From: Planctomycetota bacterium
GTDB lineage: Bacteria > Planctomycetota > JACOTG01 > JAJDCM01
Direction of reading: 5' to 3'
NCBI GenBank assembly: GCA_029260825.1
Contig: JAJDCM010000132.1
Span: forward strand, 62,001-126,000
DNA length: 64,000 nt
The notes beneath the pieces are model-generated. The model did no database searches, had not been told where the DNA came from, and saw only the letters and a program-made list of their open reading frames with translations. This document shows positions 46,234 through 55,739 of this stretch, one piece after another (positions within the stretch are counted from its first letter, which is position 1; each line of letters begins with the position of its first letter). The translations under genes and the position numbers were made by a program.

Positions 46234-46364
46234 AATCAATGAGGTAGAAGTCACTTATAGGTACAGGGAAGTGAAAAGGACATCGGGGGACAGGACGTCA
46301 TTCTACACCATCGAGCCCGGTCGTGGCAACGACGCTCGTGAAGAACAGCACCGACCTCCGCTCC

Positions 46365-46880
46365 TCAATCAAACTCTCGCAGGGCGTCAGCTTGATCCTC
46401 ACCGACCCTGCCACCGGAGATTTCGGCCTTGAAGTAATTCTCTCCTCGAACCGGAGTCCCGGCAAGTCGGCGTAAGAGTGCGATCTGGCCAACATGGCAG
46501 AGCGCATCCGCTACCGGACCTTGAAAGAGCCGTTGCTCGGAAAATCCAAGCTTCTCCGGCAATGCCAGTCGACGATCTAATCGCTGCAGGCCGTCGAAAA
46601 AGCGCGTGACCTCTTCACCCCAGCTTCTTGATTCGTCCTCGTTCCAGATGTGATTACCGTTCGCAAGGTGCACTGCCCAATCGAACACATCATTGATGTG
46701 CGAAAGGATCTCGAGGGCCGAGCGAGAAGTCGGCTCGATTCTTGTTCCGGCCAGATCCAGCGGTGCGTTGCGCAATACTTTTCCTCCTCGATAGGCAAGA
46801 GTCGCCAGGGTATGACGGAGGAATTCACGTTCATTGCTTATAGGCGTGGTCACGGTGCCTCGTAATTCTCTGGTTCGCAT
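46365..46880 (-). CDS. DinB-like four-helix protein
   Basis: The ATG at 46880 (MRTRELRG) gives 171 aa; the longer track ORF adds residues with no family similarity. The helical pattern with SALEILSHINDVFDWAVHLANG, where a His faces the bundle, and VADALCHVGQIALLRRLAG with a second His, fits the DinB/YfiT metal-binding superfamily. The ligand and reaction (often thiol transfer) are unknown. Confidence 0.7.
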   Translation of the reverse strand: MRTRELRGTVTTPISNEREFLRHTLATLAYRGGKVLRNAPLDLAGTRIEPTSRSALEILSHINDVFDWAVHLANGNHIWNEDESRSWGEEVTRFFDGLQRLDRRLALPEKLGFSEQRLFQGPVADALCHVGQIALLRRLAGTPVRGENYFKAEISGGRVGEDQADALREFD

Positions 46881-47068
46881 CGAACGCCTGGCCTTACCTC
46901 GAGATGGAGTGGCGCCGACGGCACGAACATCCTTTTTGACAATGGAAGAGTATATTCCAAGCGCCAGTCCAAGCACAAAGGGCAAAAAGACACTCGGATT
47001 GCCCATCAGGGCAAAATCGAGTAGAAGAGCGTTCTTGACCTTCTCCAACCGACTGCGGGACCCACTTC

Positions 47069-47563
47069 ATGGAAACCAACGACCCCACGACCGCCTACCA
47101 CGAAGCCGGGCACGTACTCCTGGCCCACCAACTCGGCGGTGAAGTGCTGGAAACCACCTTGGAGTCCGACCGGGATCATCATGCGGGTCATACTTCGGTC
47201 GCCTGGCATGGGCTCTCAAAAGAAGATCGGGCCAGACGCTCGGCTCTGGTAGCGCTGGCGGGGCCGGCCGCCGAGACACTGTGGCGAGGAGAAGAGGTGT
47301 GCGATGACCTTACCGCGTGGATCGCTGACTGGAACGAAGTCGACGCCGCGCTTCGCATCCTCGCGGCACCGAACGACCGTGAGGGGCTCAAGCGACGCTG
47401 GCTTGAAGAAATCGTCCGACAGCTTCGCAACCCGGTGGCATGGGAAACTCTCTGCCGGATCGCCGATGCGCTGGAAGCTCACGGCACGCTTGAACAAGCA
47501 CTCCTGGAAGACCTCTTGCCCCCTCCTGGTCAGGAAAACTCGGATGACTTCCCCTCCAGCTAA
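47069..47563 (+). CDS. Stand-alone M41-like (FtsH peptidase-type) protein
   Basis: The 164-aa protein begins almost at once with the zinc motif TAYHEAGHVLLAHQLGG. It has ALVALAGPAAETLWRG where FtsH has its GGRxAEE segment, and DWNEVDAAL which may provide the third ligand Asp. There is no AAA+ domain and no membrane segment. It could be a small soluble zinc peptidase acting with a separate partner. Starts of this gene and of the DinB-like gene lie on opposite strands, 188 bp apart. Confidence 0.78.
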   Translation: METNDPTTAYHEAGHVLLAHQLGGEVLETTLESDRDHHAGHTSVAWHGLSKEDRARRSALVALAGPAAETLWRGEEVCDDLTAWIADWNEVDAALRILAAPNDREGLKRRWLEEIVRQLRNPVAWETLCRIADALEAHGTLEQALLEDLLPPPGQENSDDFPSS

Positions 47564-47727
47564 TATGCATTGAGAACGGTCTCCTGATTCATTAAGCTAC
47601 TCCGACTAAGCAAACGCCCTCGGAATCAGCGTGACCAACGCGGTCATCGTACAGGCATGAGAGTAAGCTTCAGACGACTCGCAAAGATCGCGCTCCACCG
47701 TTTGGTCTCACCTGGAAAACCAACCCG

Positions 47728-50382
47728 ATGACTCACGAACGGGACAATCTTGAACGTATCGGCCCCTACAAGATCCTTTCTGTCATCGGCGAGGGAGGCA
47801 TGGGGATCGTCTACCTCGCCGAACAAAAGAAACCCGTTCGCCGTCGGGTTGCACTGAAGCTCATCAAGCGGGGAATGGACAGCAAAGCAATCCTGGCCCG
47901 CTTCCAGGCCGAGCGACAAGCCCTTGCCCTGATGGACCATCCAACGATCGCGAAGGTATACGAGGCCGGGACGACCGAGCATGGCCAGCCTTTCTTCGCC
48001 ATGGAGCACGTCAAAGGTGTCTCACTTACCGACTATTGCGAGCGCCGGATGCTTTCCCTCAAAGAGCGGCTCCTTCTATTCACGGAAATCTGTCACGGAG
48101 TTCAGCATGCTCATCAAAAGGCAATCATCCACCGAGATCTGAAGCCATCCAACATTCTTATCGCCGAGGAAGGGGGAAAACCCGTCCCGAAGATCATTGA
48201 TTTTGGACTTGCCAAGGCTCTGGGCGGCCAGCGGCTTTCAGACATGAGCCTGTTCACCGATCTTGGAGTCGCGATCGGCACACCCGAGTACATGAGTCCG
48301 GAGCAGCTATCCCCTTCGGCCCTGGATGTCGACACACGGACCGATGTCTACTCCCTCGGTGTCATCCTCTACAGGATCCTGACAAACACTCTTCCTTTTG
48401 ATGCCAAGAATCTTCGAAAGGCGGCTCAAATTGCGGTCACACTCTCCATCCACAAAAAAATCAGCGAAGAAGAACTTCAGAAGCCAAGCACCCGCGTCAG
48501 TCGAAATCCCGATCTAGCCTCTCCAGCTGCTAGCAAGACCAGGGCGGAGAACACAAGCCTTACCCGACAGCTACGAGGTGATCTCGACTGGATCACAATG
48601 AAAGCCCTCGCGAAGGATCGAGCACAGAGATACGCCACCGCTACAGATCTCGCAGCAGACATCGTCAGGCACCTGACCCATGAACCCGTTCTGGCAGGAC
48701 CGCCGAGCAATCGCTACAAGCTCAAAAAATTCGTGCGCAAGAACGCGGGCACCGTCGCCTCACTCCTCGCTCTCTTCGTCCTCTTGACTGCCGGAGGAAC
48801 CGGGAGCACCCTGCTATGGATCAAGGCCGAACAATCCAGGGAAGACGCGATCCAGGCCCAGGCAAGTGAAGCCAAACAGAAACAAGAAGCATTGACCGCA
48901 CGCAACCTGGCCCAGGACAAGGAAAGGGAAGCAATCGAAGCCCAACGAAGGGAGACACAACAACGGGCGGAGGCAGAACGGGAAAGAGACACAGCACAAC
49001 GCCAGCGCGATGAGTTGCTAAGGCTATCGGACATCAAGCGACTCCAAGATCTACTCGGCGAAATCGATCAGTTATGGCCGGCCAATCCAGGCAACATCCG
49101 CGCCATGGAGGAGTGGCGAGTCAAGGCAGAGAAGCTTGCGAGAAACTACCCGACTCATCGGGCTTCGCTTGAGCAACTCCGGCAAACTTCCATCGGGCAA
49201 GGTGATGACCCGGTCGGCAGAGTCTGGCTTTTCGCCGACACAACGGTCCAGTGGCGGCACGACATTCTGACCCAGCTCGTAACCGGCCTCCAGACGTTTT
49301 CTGACCCGGACCCGAAAGTCGGAACGATCGCGAACATCGATGAACGACTCGCTTTTGCCCGAAACGTCCGGCGCAACACGATCGAACAGTATGATGTGGA
49401 ATGGGAGGAAACGATTGCTTCCATACGAGACGATTGCCCCCAGTACCATGGGCTCACGATTTCCCCACAACTCGGTCTCGTCCCTCTAGGCAAAGACCCC
49501 GGCTCTGGTCTTTGGGAGTTTTCCCACATCCAGACCGGCAGAATTCCTGAACGATCCGAGAACGGGGAGCTCGTACGCACGGACAAGATGGGTCTCGTTT
49601 TTGTCCTCATTCCAGGAGGAACGTTTCTCATGGGGGCTCAGGCCAAGAATCCTGAGCAACCCCATTACGATAACAAGGCCGAGGAGAACGAAGGAGAGGT
49701 TCACGAAGTGACTGTGAAACCATTCTTTCTTTCGAAATACGAGATGACTCAGAGTCAGTGGGAGGAGTTCGTAGGAAAGAACCCCAGCCGGTACGATATC
49801 CAGGACTACGCGTCGGTCTGGGATCGAACATCAGAACGAAAGAGAAGCAAGGTCATCGGACTGCACCCGGTCGAGCAAGTGAGCTGGGAGGATTGCCGGG
49901 ACATCATGAATCGACTCGCTCTCGATCTTCCTACCGAAACTCAATGGGAATACGCGGCAAGGGCCCATACGAGCACGGTGTTCTCTACCGGAAACGATGT
50001 GGCTTCTCTCCAGGGAAGGGCGAATCTTGCCGATTCCTTTGCCAAGGAGAATGGTGGGCCAGCCAGCTGGATCTATGAAAACGAACTGGAGGATGGCTAC
50101 AGCGTGCACGCTCCCGTTGGCTCATTCTTACCCAATCCATTCGGCCTTCACGACATCCACGGAAATGTCTGGGAATGGTGCCATGATCGCTACAAGATCT
50201 ATCTATTTCCGACTCCGGGAGAGGAAAGCCCGCTCGTTCCCGGTGCCCGCTCCCGGGTCTGCCGGGGCGGAAGCTTTGACGACCCGGCCATCTATGCTCG
50301 GTCAGCATACCGCAACTTTCATCCCCCCGAGACCCGAGACAACAACCTTGGCTGCCGACCGAGCAGGCTGATCACCGACTGA
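47728..50382 (+). CDS. Transmembrane Ser/Thr kinase with SUMF1-like C-terminal domain
   Basis: The 884-aa protein has a kinase domain (about 14-330: GEGGMGIVY, Lys44, HRDLKPSN, DFG, SPEQLSP), a membrane helix (about 344-368), a long Gln/Glu-rich coiled coil (about 370-440), a linker, and a SUMF1/FGE-type domain (about 610-880; FVLIPGGTFLMG, DLPTETQWEYAAR, HGNVWEWCHDRY, RVCRGGSF). After GGSF the sequence is DDPAIYARSAYR, so both catalytic cysteines of FGE are missing. It is monocistronic, with no sigma gene beside it. Confidence 0.94.
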   Translation: MTHERDNLERIGPYKILSVIGEGGMGIVYLAEQKKPVRRRVALKLIKRGMDSKAILARFQAERQALALMDHPTIAKVYEAGTTEHGQPFFAMEHVKGVSLTDYCERRMLSLKERLLLFTEICHGVQHAHQKAIIHRDLKPSNILIAEEGGKPVPKIIDFGLAKALGGQRLSDMSLFTDLGVAIGTPEYMSPEQLSPSALDVDTRTDVYSLGVILYRILTNTLPFDAKNLRKAAQIAVTLSIHKKISEEELQKPSTRVSRNPDLASPAASKTRAENTSLTRQLRGDLDWITMKALAKDRAQRYATATDLAADIVRHLTHEPVLAGPPSNRYKLKKFVRKNAGTVASLLALFVLLTAGGTGSTLLWIKAEQSREDAIQAQASEAKQKQEALTARNLAQDKEREAIEAQRRETQQRAEAERERDTAQRQRDELLRLSDIKRLQDLLGEIDQLWPANPGNIRAMEEWRVKAEKLARNYPTHRASLEQLRQTSIGQGDDPVGRVWLFADTTVQWRHDILTQLVTGLQTFSDPDPKVGTIANIDERLAFARNVRRNTIEQYDVEWEETIASIRDDCPQYHGLTISPQLGLVPLGKDPGSGLWEFSHIQTGRIPERSENGELVRTDKMGLVFVLIPGGTFLMGAQAKNPEQPHYDNKAEENEGEVHEVTVKPFFLSKYEMTQSQWEEFVGKNPSRYDIQDYASVWDRTSERKRSKVIGLHPVEQVSWEDCRDIMNRLALDLPTETQWEYAARAHTSTVFSTGNDVASLQGRANLADSFAKENGGPASWIYENELEDGYSVHAPVGSFLPNPFGLHDIHGNVWEWCHDRYKIYLFPTPGEESPLVPGARSRVCRGGSFDDPAIYARSAYRNFHPPETRDNNLGCRPSRLITD

Positions 50383-50444
50383 ATGCTCGCCCACGCGGAT
50401 TTTCCAGGAGCCGCAGATAACCGGCGGTTTTCCTCGATATCGGG

Positions 50445-51269
50445 TCAGAACGAAAACTGAACGACCCGATTGCGGGTGATGAAGCCGGCATTCTCTACCG
50501 CCTTTCGCGAACCAAGATTCCCTGCTTCACAGGAACAGATTGGCTCCAAGCCCTGTAGGTTCGCCTGCTGTTTCAGCATGGAAAGAATGTAAGTCCCGAC
50601 ACCCTTGCGACGGTATTTTTTGTTCACGATCATGCCGACATCGGCAAACGGAACCCAGGCCTTTCGCTCACGCAACTCGCCCGTCCCCACAATCTCTCCG
50701 TCCTTCTCAAGGACATGAAGGATGCCCCCTTCGATCACCATCCTGGCGTATCCCAACTCTCCTCCGAAATGAGCCTCAATGGTTTCTGTATCCACAAATT
50801 CATCGCCGCCGCTGAAAAGAGGCACAACCTTGAACAGGTCGTCGTTGTTGGCCTTGCGAAACACATGTCCGGTGATGGTTGCCAGGACGGGTTCCTGCTT
50901 CCGGATATCGGAGAAGAGATATGTATGAACCTCAGCTTTCTTCTGAACGTCGAGGCAAAGACTGAAGTAGAAGGGCTCGATGGTGGCAGCCATGGCAGTT
51001 TTTACACCATGACTTTCCAGCACCTGCTTGAAGAGATCCGGTGCATCCCGCAAGAACGCTTCCTCTACATGAAACTGCAACATCTGTCTGTTGGAATCCA
51101 ACACAACATACCCGGCTTGACGGCCCTCGACCTCGATGATCAGATGATCAGAAGGGGGAATCAGGCCCTCCTGCCAGTAAGCATCCTGAGGCCCGGTCAA
51201 CGTGGATAAGTAGTCTTGTTGCATCCGGGAAACTGCTTCCGGGGCCACTTTCTCGGTCTTCATGGTCAT
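50445..51269 (-). CDS. GNAT-family acetyltransferase, two-part
   Basis: The 274-aa protein has a C-terminal GNAT domain (about 140-274) with the acetyl-CoA loop VNKKYRRKGVGTYILSMLKQQ and SCEAGNLGSRKAVENAGF. The N-terminal half (about 25-135) has a weaker GNAT-like strand-helix pattern, so it may be a pseudo-repeat. ATG codons at 51269 and 51263 are both possible. It is divergent from the TetR gene across 154 bp. The substrate is unknown. Confidence 0.82.
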   Translation of the reverse strand: MTMKTEKVAPEAVSRMQQDYLSTLTGPQDAYWQEGLIPPSDHLIIEVEGRQAGYVVLDSNRQMLQFHVEEAFLRDAPDLFKQVLESHGVKTAMAATIEPFYFSLCLDVQKKAEVHTYLFSDIRKQEPVLATITGHVFRKANNDDLFKVVPLFSGGDEFVDTETIEAHFGGELGYARMVIEGGILHVLEKDGEIVGTGELRERKAWVPFADVGMIVNKKYRRKGVGTYILSMLKQQANLQGLEPICSCEAGNLGSRKAVENAGFITRNRVVQFSF

Positions 51270-51395
51270 GTTTGCCTGTTCCCTTTGTCCTGGCAGCCTA
51301 AAAGCGCTTGATCTTACTCCCTGCTAATCCTCCGACGTCCCCCTACTTTGTCAAGAGCCCGCCCAGAGATTACAATCCCACTTTTTCACCTGAAA

Positions 51396-51417
51396 CAGAA
51401 TTAGATTCTGATACTAT
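51396..51417 (+). promoter_or_regulatory. Palindromic operator and extended -10 promoter of the second TetR gene
   Basis: CAGAAT-TAG-ATTCTG (51396-51410) is an exact inverted repeat whose end overlaps the TG of TGATACTATT. TACTAT at 51412-51417 is six bases before the ATG, so transcription would start at or next to the start codon and give a leaderless mRNA. The same ten-base string TGATACTATT occurs at the other TetR promoter (5427-5436). Confidence 0.6.
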
Positions 51418-51423
51418 TTATTC

Positions 51424-52077
51424 ATGACGAAGAGCCAATCAAAGAAACGTGACCTGACGATTCGAACCCCGTTGCAACTCAGAAGCCAGAAGACACTGGA
51501 GCGCATTCTGGCGGCGGTGGAAAAGTTGCTCGAGAGCCGAAGCTTCGAGGAGATCACCATCGCCGACGTTGTGAGAAAGGCGCGCTCGTCGATCGGAGCT
51601 TTTTATGCACGCTTCCCCAACAAAGAGGCCCTCCTGCCCGTTCTCTATGATCGGTGTACGGAAGAGCTTGGCGCAAAGCTGTTCTCACGACTACAGAAAC
51701 GGCCCAGGAAAGTGAACGGACTGGCCGAGACCCTGGCCTGGGGCATGGACATCATGGTGGATGAGTTTCGAGAACATCGCTTTCTATTTCGCGCCATCGG
51801 TCTCTATTCCAGGCTTCACCCGGAAGCGATCAGCGACGAGCACCTCACCAATCAAGTGGGGGCACGACAGCCGTTCGTTGACTTCCTTCTGTCCCATGTC
51901 GACGAAATCAAGCACCCCGACCCGGAATACGCGGTGCGGTTTGGATTCTTTGTTACCGGGGCTACGTGCCGCGAGAAGATCGTCTTTGGCTCCCCGCACG
52001 CGGCGGCTACTCAAGCGACGGATCAGCAACTGAAGCAAGAGCTGACCCGTGTATTTCTCGGATATCTCGGATGTTGA
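51424..52077 (+). CDS. TetR-family transcriptional regulator
   Basis: The 217-aa protein has the HTH at about 20-65 (QKTLERILAAVEKLLESRSFEEITIADVVRKARSSIGAFYARFPNKEALL) and a helical ligand domain. Its stop overlaps the ATG of the S33 hydrolase gene by 7 bp, so it probably controls that gene and itself through the palindrome at the promoter. The effector is unknown. Confidence 0.9.
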   Translation: MTKSQSKKRDLTIRTPLQLRSQKTLERILAAVEKLLESRSFEEITIADVVRKARSSIGAFYARFPNKEALLPVLYDRCTEELGAKLFSRLQKRPRKVNGLAETLAWGMDIMVDEFREHRFLFRAIGLYSRLHPEAISDEHLTNQVGARQPFVDFLLSHVDEIKHPDPEYAVRFGFFVTGATCREKIVFGSPHAAATQATDQQLKQELTRVFLGYLGC

Positions 52078-53633
52078 AACGCAGACTCTCAAAACTTCTT
52101 GACCCCAGGACGTCGGCACTCATGATCGTAAGAAACAATATCTCTCTCCTGTTCCTGGCTTGCCTGATAGCCTTTCCCACCCTGGGGCAGTCACAGCCAG
52201 GCACCGCTCCCAACATCTCGTTTCAGAAACAGGTCCTCACCGTTGCCGACGGAAGAAAGATCGAAGCCGAGATTGGCTTCCTTCATGTTCCCGAAAATCG
52301 AACCAAGAAGGACAGCAACACCATCGAGCTCGCCGTGGCAAGGCTCACCAGCCGAGCCCGTCAACCCGGCCCCCCTCTTGTCTTCTTGGCCGGAGGGCCG
52401 GGAGACTCTGCGACCTCAAGCCTCTGGAGCTCCAGCAAACTACCTCTCTGGGACAACCTGCTCGACGTATGCGACGTGGTGCTGATGGATCAAAGAGGAA
52501 CCGGGCGCTCAAAACCTCAACTCATCTTACCGGCGATTCACGACACCGCCGATTTACTCCTCACCCGCAAGACCGCCGTTGAATACTTCACTGAATGCGC
52601 TCAAGACGCAGTGGAACACTTCGAAGATGAAGGAGTCGATCTCTCCGGATACACGACAGTTGAAAGCGCAGAAGACGTTGAGGCCTTGAGACACGCCCTT
52701 GGCGTCAAAAAGATTAACCTTCTCGGCTTCAGCTATGGAACCCACCTCGGCCTGGAGGTCATTCGCCGCCACGGCAAACACATCAAAAATGCGATCCTTA
52801 TTTCCGTTGCCGGCCCGGAGGACATCCGCAAACGCCCAGGCGACCAGGAAAGGCAATGGAACGTCCTGAGTGACCTGGCGGCTGCGGACCCCAGAATCTC
52901 TTCGGAGATTCCAGATCTCAGGGCTCTCTTGAGTCGGGTGCTGAACCAGCTCGACGAACAGCCCATCGTGGTGAGGGTCCACAACTCAAAAACACGACGG
53001 AACGTCAAAGTTCCGGTGGGCAAGTTCGGACTTCAGCTCCTGCTCGTCCTCGATCTAGGCGATACCTCAGATCTTCCCATCTACCCTCGACTGTTGCAGG
53101 AAATCGACCGGGGCGAAACCGGACTCCTCGGCTGGTTCGTGGAAAAGCGCTATAACCAGTTCAGGAATTTCCACATGATGAGCCTCCTCATGCGTACCGC
53201 GTCCGAGGCGAGCCCCGATCGATGGGAAGTCATCCAATCCGAAGCCTCGACCTCCCTTTTCTCAAACGCGGCAAACATCCCCTACCCGGAGATCCGGAAA
53301 GCATGGTCTTTCCCCGATCTTGGAGACTCGTTTCGAAGACCCATCAAGAGCAACGTTCGCACCCTTTTTCTCACGGGAAGCCTCGACGTCAATACTCCCC
53401 CTCACCAAAGCGACCGCATTATTTCCCAGGGAATTCCAAACAGCACTCACATCACCATCAAGAACGGGGGGCACGAAAGTTTCTGGGACATGCCAGGCGC
53501 CCATGACGTCATCCGGAACTTCCTGAAGGGAGAGAACGTGGAGAAAATGAAATTGCAAAGGCCGGCCCTCGAGTTCATCCCACTCAAAGGGCTCCCCTCC
53601 AGGGTATCCCATCCGTCTCTTGCCCAGGAATAG
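52071..53633 (+). CDS. Secreted alpha/beta hydrolase (S33, tripeptidyl-aminopeptidase-like)
   Basis: The ATG at 52071 overlaps the TetR stop and gives 520 aa; an in-frame ATG at 52122 would give a shorter, more classical signal peptide (MIVRNNISLLFLACLIAFPT). The domain order fits S33 proteases: LVFLAGGPGDSA oxyanion loop, LMDQRGTGRS, nucleophile elbow GFSYGTHLG, then a cap region, Asp in LTGSLDVNTP and His in NGGHESFW. It probably releases N-terminal residues from peptides or hydrolyses esters in the periplasm. It is the second gene of a regulator-enzyme pair. Confidence 0.88.
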   Translation: MLKRRLSKLLDPRTSALMIVRNNISLLFLACLIAFPTLGQSQPGTAPNISFQKQVLTVADGRKIEAEIGFLHVPENRTKKDSNTIELAVARLTSRARQPGPPLVFLAGGPGDSATSSLWSSSKLPLWDNLLDVCDVVLMDQRGTGRSKPQLILPAIHDTADLLLTRKTAVEYFTECAQDAVEHFEDEGVDLSGYTTVESAEDVEALRHALGVKKINLLGFSYGTHLGLEVIRRHGKHIKNAILISVAGPEDIRKRPGDQERQWNVLSDLAAADPRISSEIPDLRALLSRVLNQLDEQPIVVRVHNSKTRRNVKVPVGKFGLQLLLVLDLGDTSDLPIYPRLLQEIDRGETGLLGWFVEKRYNQFRNFHMMSLLMRTASEASPDRWEVIQSEASTSLFSNAANIPYPEIRKAWSFPDLGDSFRRPIKSNVRTLFLTGSLDVNTPPHQSDRIISQGIPNSTHITIKNGGHESFWDMPGAHDVIRNFLKGENVEKMKLQRPALEFIPLKGLPSRVSHPSLAQE

Positions 53634-53675
53634 CCCAAAGAAGCAAGCGCAAGCGAGGACGGGAGAAAAGGCTAT

Positions 53676-55739
53676 CTAGGGACTCTGGGCCATTTCCTTG
53701 AGCCAACGGCTCTGGGGTAGACCCAGGAGCGCCCGACGCGCCAGCTCTTTCAATTCCGCATCCGAAACCAGCTTCTCTTTCTTCGCGCGAGAGAAGAGAA
53801 GACGTAGCCGGGATGTGAACCCCTGGGGCTTCCCTCCAAGCTCGGCGATGCGTACAAAAGTCAGCAATGCATCCTTTTCGTTCTCGGCTTCAAGTAACAA
53901 TTCGCCGCGCAGGTGAAGACCGGCAAGATAGACAGGATTGATGGCAAGAGAGCGATCCGTTTCGTCGAGTGCCTCCTGCAACTCGTCCATCTGATGCAGG
54001 ACTCTTGCCGCGGCAAGAAACGTGTACTCAAGAAGCTCACCCTCTCCAACCTGGGCCCTCCGATATTCACGCAACGCCTTCTTCAGGTTTCCTTTGCGCT
54101 CTTCAATTTGACCAAGGATGTAGTAGGCATCCGGGATTGCCGACTGGCGGGAGAGAACCTGAAGGAGTGTCGCTTGAGCCCCATCGAGATCGTTCATCTC
54201 GAATCGTTTTCGGGCTTTCATCATGAGAAGGAACGGACTGTGGGGATCTTTCTTCAAGATCTCTTCGAGTACCTCGAGCCCCTCTTTGATTCGCCCTCGC
54301 TGAAAGAGAGTCTCGGCCTTTCCCGCCCGAAGGTGCCCGGTAATCATGTCTTTTGGATCGGGTCTATCTTCGGTCTCAATGGACGCCGTTGTGGAGGGGG
54401 TGAGGTACCCAAGAGATTCAAGTCTCTGACGAAAATCATCATCGATTGTGGTTGCCTGGGCCCTGTCTCCTTCTGCCTGGTACTTCGTCAACAGATCCTG
54501 GAGGCGAGACTTCATCGCTTGTGCACGATCGGTTTCTTGATCGTACAGATTCTCCCGTTCACGGGGATCGTTACGGAGGTCGTAGAGCTCGGGACGAGGG
54601 GCCTCGACATACTTCCATCCGTTCTCACAAAATGCGTGAAGCCGCGACCAGCCGTAGACGAGCTCCGGATAGTAGGTTTCCATCAGATGCACGTGAGAAG
54701 TCTTCCCAACGTCTTGGTCGAGCAAAGGAAGAAGACTTTTCCCCTGGCATCGGTCTCCCACAGGTAGCCCAAGAAGCTCGAGTACCGTGGGAACGAGATC
54801 GGTGCCCGAGACATCGTCGTCAACAACGGTGCCCGCCGGAAGTTCACCGGGAAGGGAAATCAGGAGGGGGATCCGCATCACGGAATCGTAGAGAAAGAAC
54901 CCGTGGCTCATTTCTCCGTGATCTCCCAGGTCTTCACCATGATCGGCAACCACGATGATGAGGGTCTCTTGAGCTTGACTCATCGAATCAATATCAGACA
55001 GGAGTCGTCCGATCTCGAGATCAACATAGGTAATCTCTCGATCGTAGTCGTCACCGGGGCCGCCCAGCTCTTCAGGTGGAGCATAGGGAAAGTGAGGATC
55101 GAAGAAATGACACCACAAGAAGAACGGGGATTCCTGCTTTGCAAGCCAGGAGCGAGCCGCCTGACCGACTTGACTTGCACTGCGCTGAGAATGCCCAAGG
55201 TTCTTTCCTTCCCTCGATGAGGGAACGTTATCGTAGAAATCAAACCCCTGATCGAGACCGAAGCGGGAATCAAGGACGATGGCACCGACAACAGCCCCGG
55301 TTGAATATCCCTCTTCCTTGAGTCTTTCTGGAAGCATCTCGAGGCGCTCGGGCACCCGATAGTTGTTCAGCTTTACTCCATGATGGACCCCATATGTCCC
55401 GCTCAGGAGAGACGCGTGCGATGGCAAAGTCAGCGGAGCCGTTGCCCTCGCCTGAGAAAACAAGACACCTTGAGATGCCAATCGATCGAGATTTGGCGTC
55501 CTGGCTTTCTTGTGGCCGTAACATCCGATTCGATCCGCCCGGGTCGTGTCGATCGTGATGAGAAGGACATTCTTGCGCGAACCGTTCGTCTTACTGGATC
55601 CATCATCGCCGCATCCTGCGGGCAACATCAGCACAACACCTGCGATGAAAGACAGCTGGAGTCGTCGTAGTTGAGGGCTGAACAAACCCGGAGCTCCTCG
55701 ATCGAACCATCCCGACTTCATCTCGAACACGATCGACAT
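53676..55739 (-). CDS. Sulfatase-family lipoprotein with TPRs, atypical active site
   Basis: The 687-aa protein has a lipobox LPAGC (Cys43), an alkaline-phosphatase-fold sulfatase domain (about 55-440; Asp64 in ITIDTTRAD, metal ligands in VVADHGEDLGDHG) and C-terminal TPRs (about 465-680). In place of C/S-x-P-x-R, the site of formylglycine formation, it reads T-L-P-S-H (Thr104, His108). Thr nucleophiles are known in the superfamily (for example phosphoethanolamine transferases), so it is likely not a classical sulfatase. Leftward and monocistronic. Confidence 0.9.
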   Translation of the reverse strand: MSIVFEMKSGWFDRGAPGLFSPQLRRLQLSFIAGVVLMLPAGCGDDGSSKTNGSRKNVLLITIDTTRADRIGCYGHKKARTPNLDRLASQGVLFSQARATAPLTLPSHASLLSGTYGVHHGVKLNNYRVPERLEMLPERLKEEGYSTGAVVGAIVLDSRFGLDQGFDFYDNVPSSREGKNLGHSQRSASQVGQAARSWLAKQESPFFLWCHFFDPHFPYAPPEELGGPGDDYDREITYVDLEIGRLLSDIDSMSQAQETLIIVVADHGEDLGDHGEMSHGFFLYDSVMRIPLLISLPGELPAGTVVDDDVSGTDLVPTVLELLGLPVGDRCQGKSLLPLLDQDVGKTSHVHLMETYYPELVYGWSRLHAFCENGWKYVEAPRPELYDLRNDPRERENLYDQETDRAQAMKSRLQDLLTKYQAEGDRAQATTIDDDFRQRLESLGYLTPSTTASIETEDRPDPKDMITGHLRAGKAETLFQRGRIKEGLEVLEEILKKDPHSPFLLMMKARKRFEMNDLDGAQATLLQVLSRQSAIPDAYYILGQIEERKGNLKKALREYRRAQVGEGELLEYTFLAAARVLHQMDELQEALDETDRSLAINPVYLAGLHLRGELLLEAENEKDALLTFVRIAELGGKPQGFTSRLRLLFSRAKKEKLVSDAELKELARRALLGLPQSRWLKEMAQSP

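Noticed and set aside
50383-50444. Possible terminator CCGC...GCGGTTTT after the kinase gene
   Set aside because: The stem has only four pairs with a nine-base loop and a short T-run; too weak to list.
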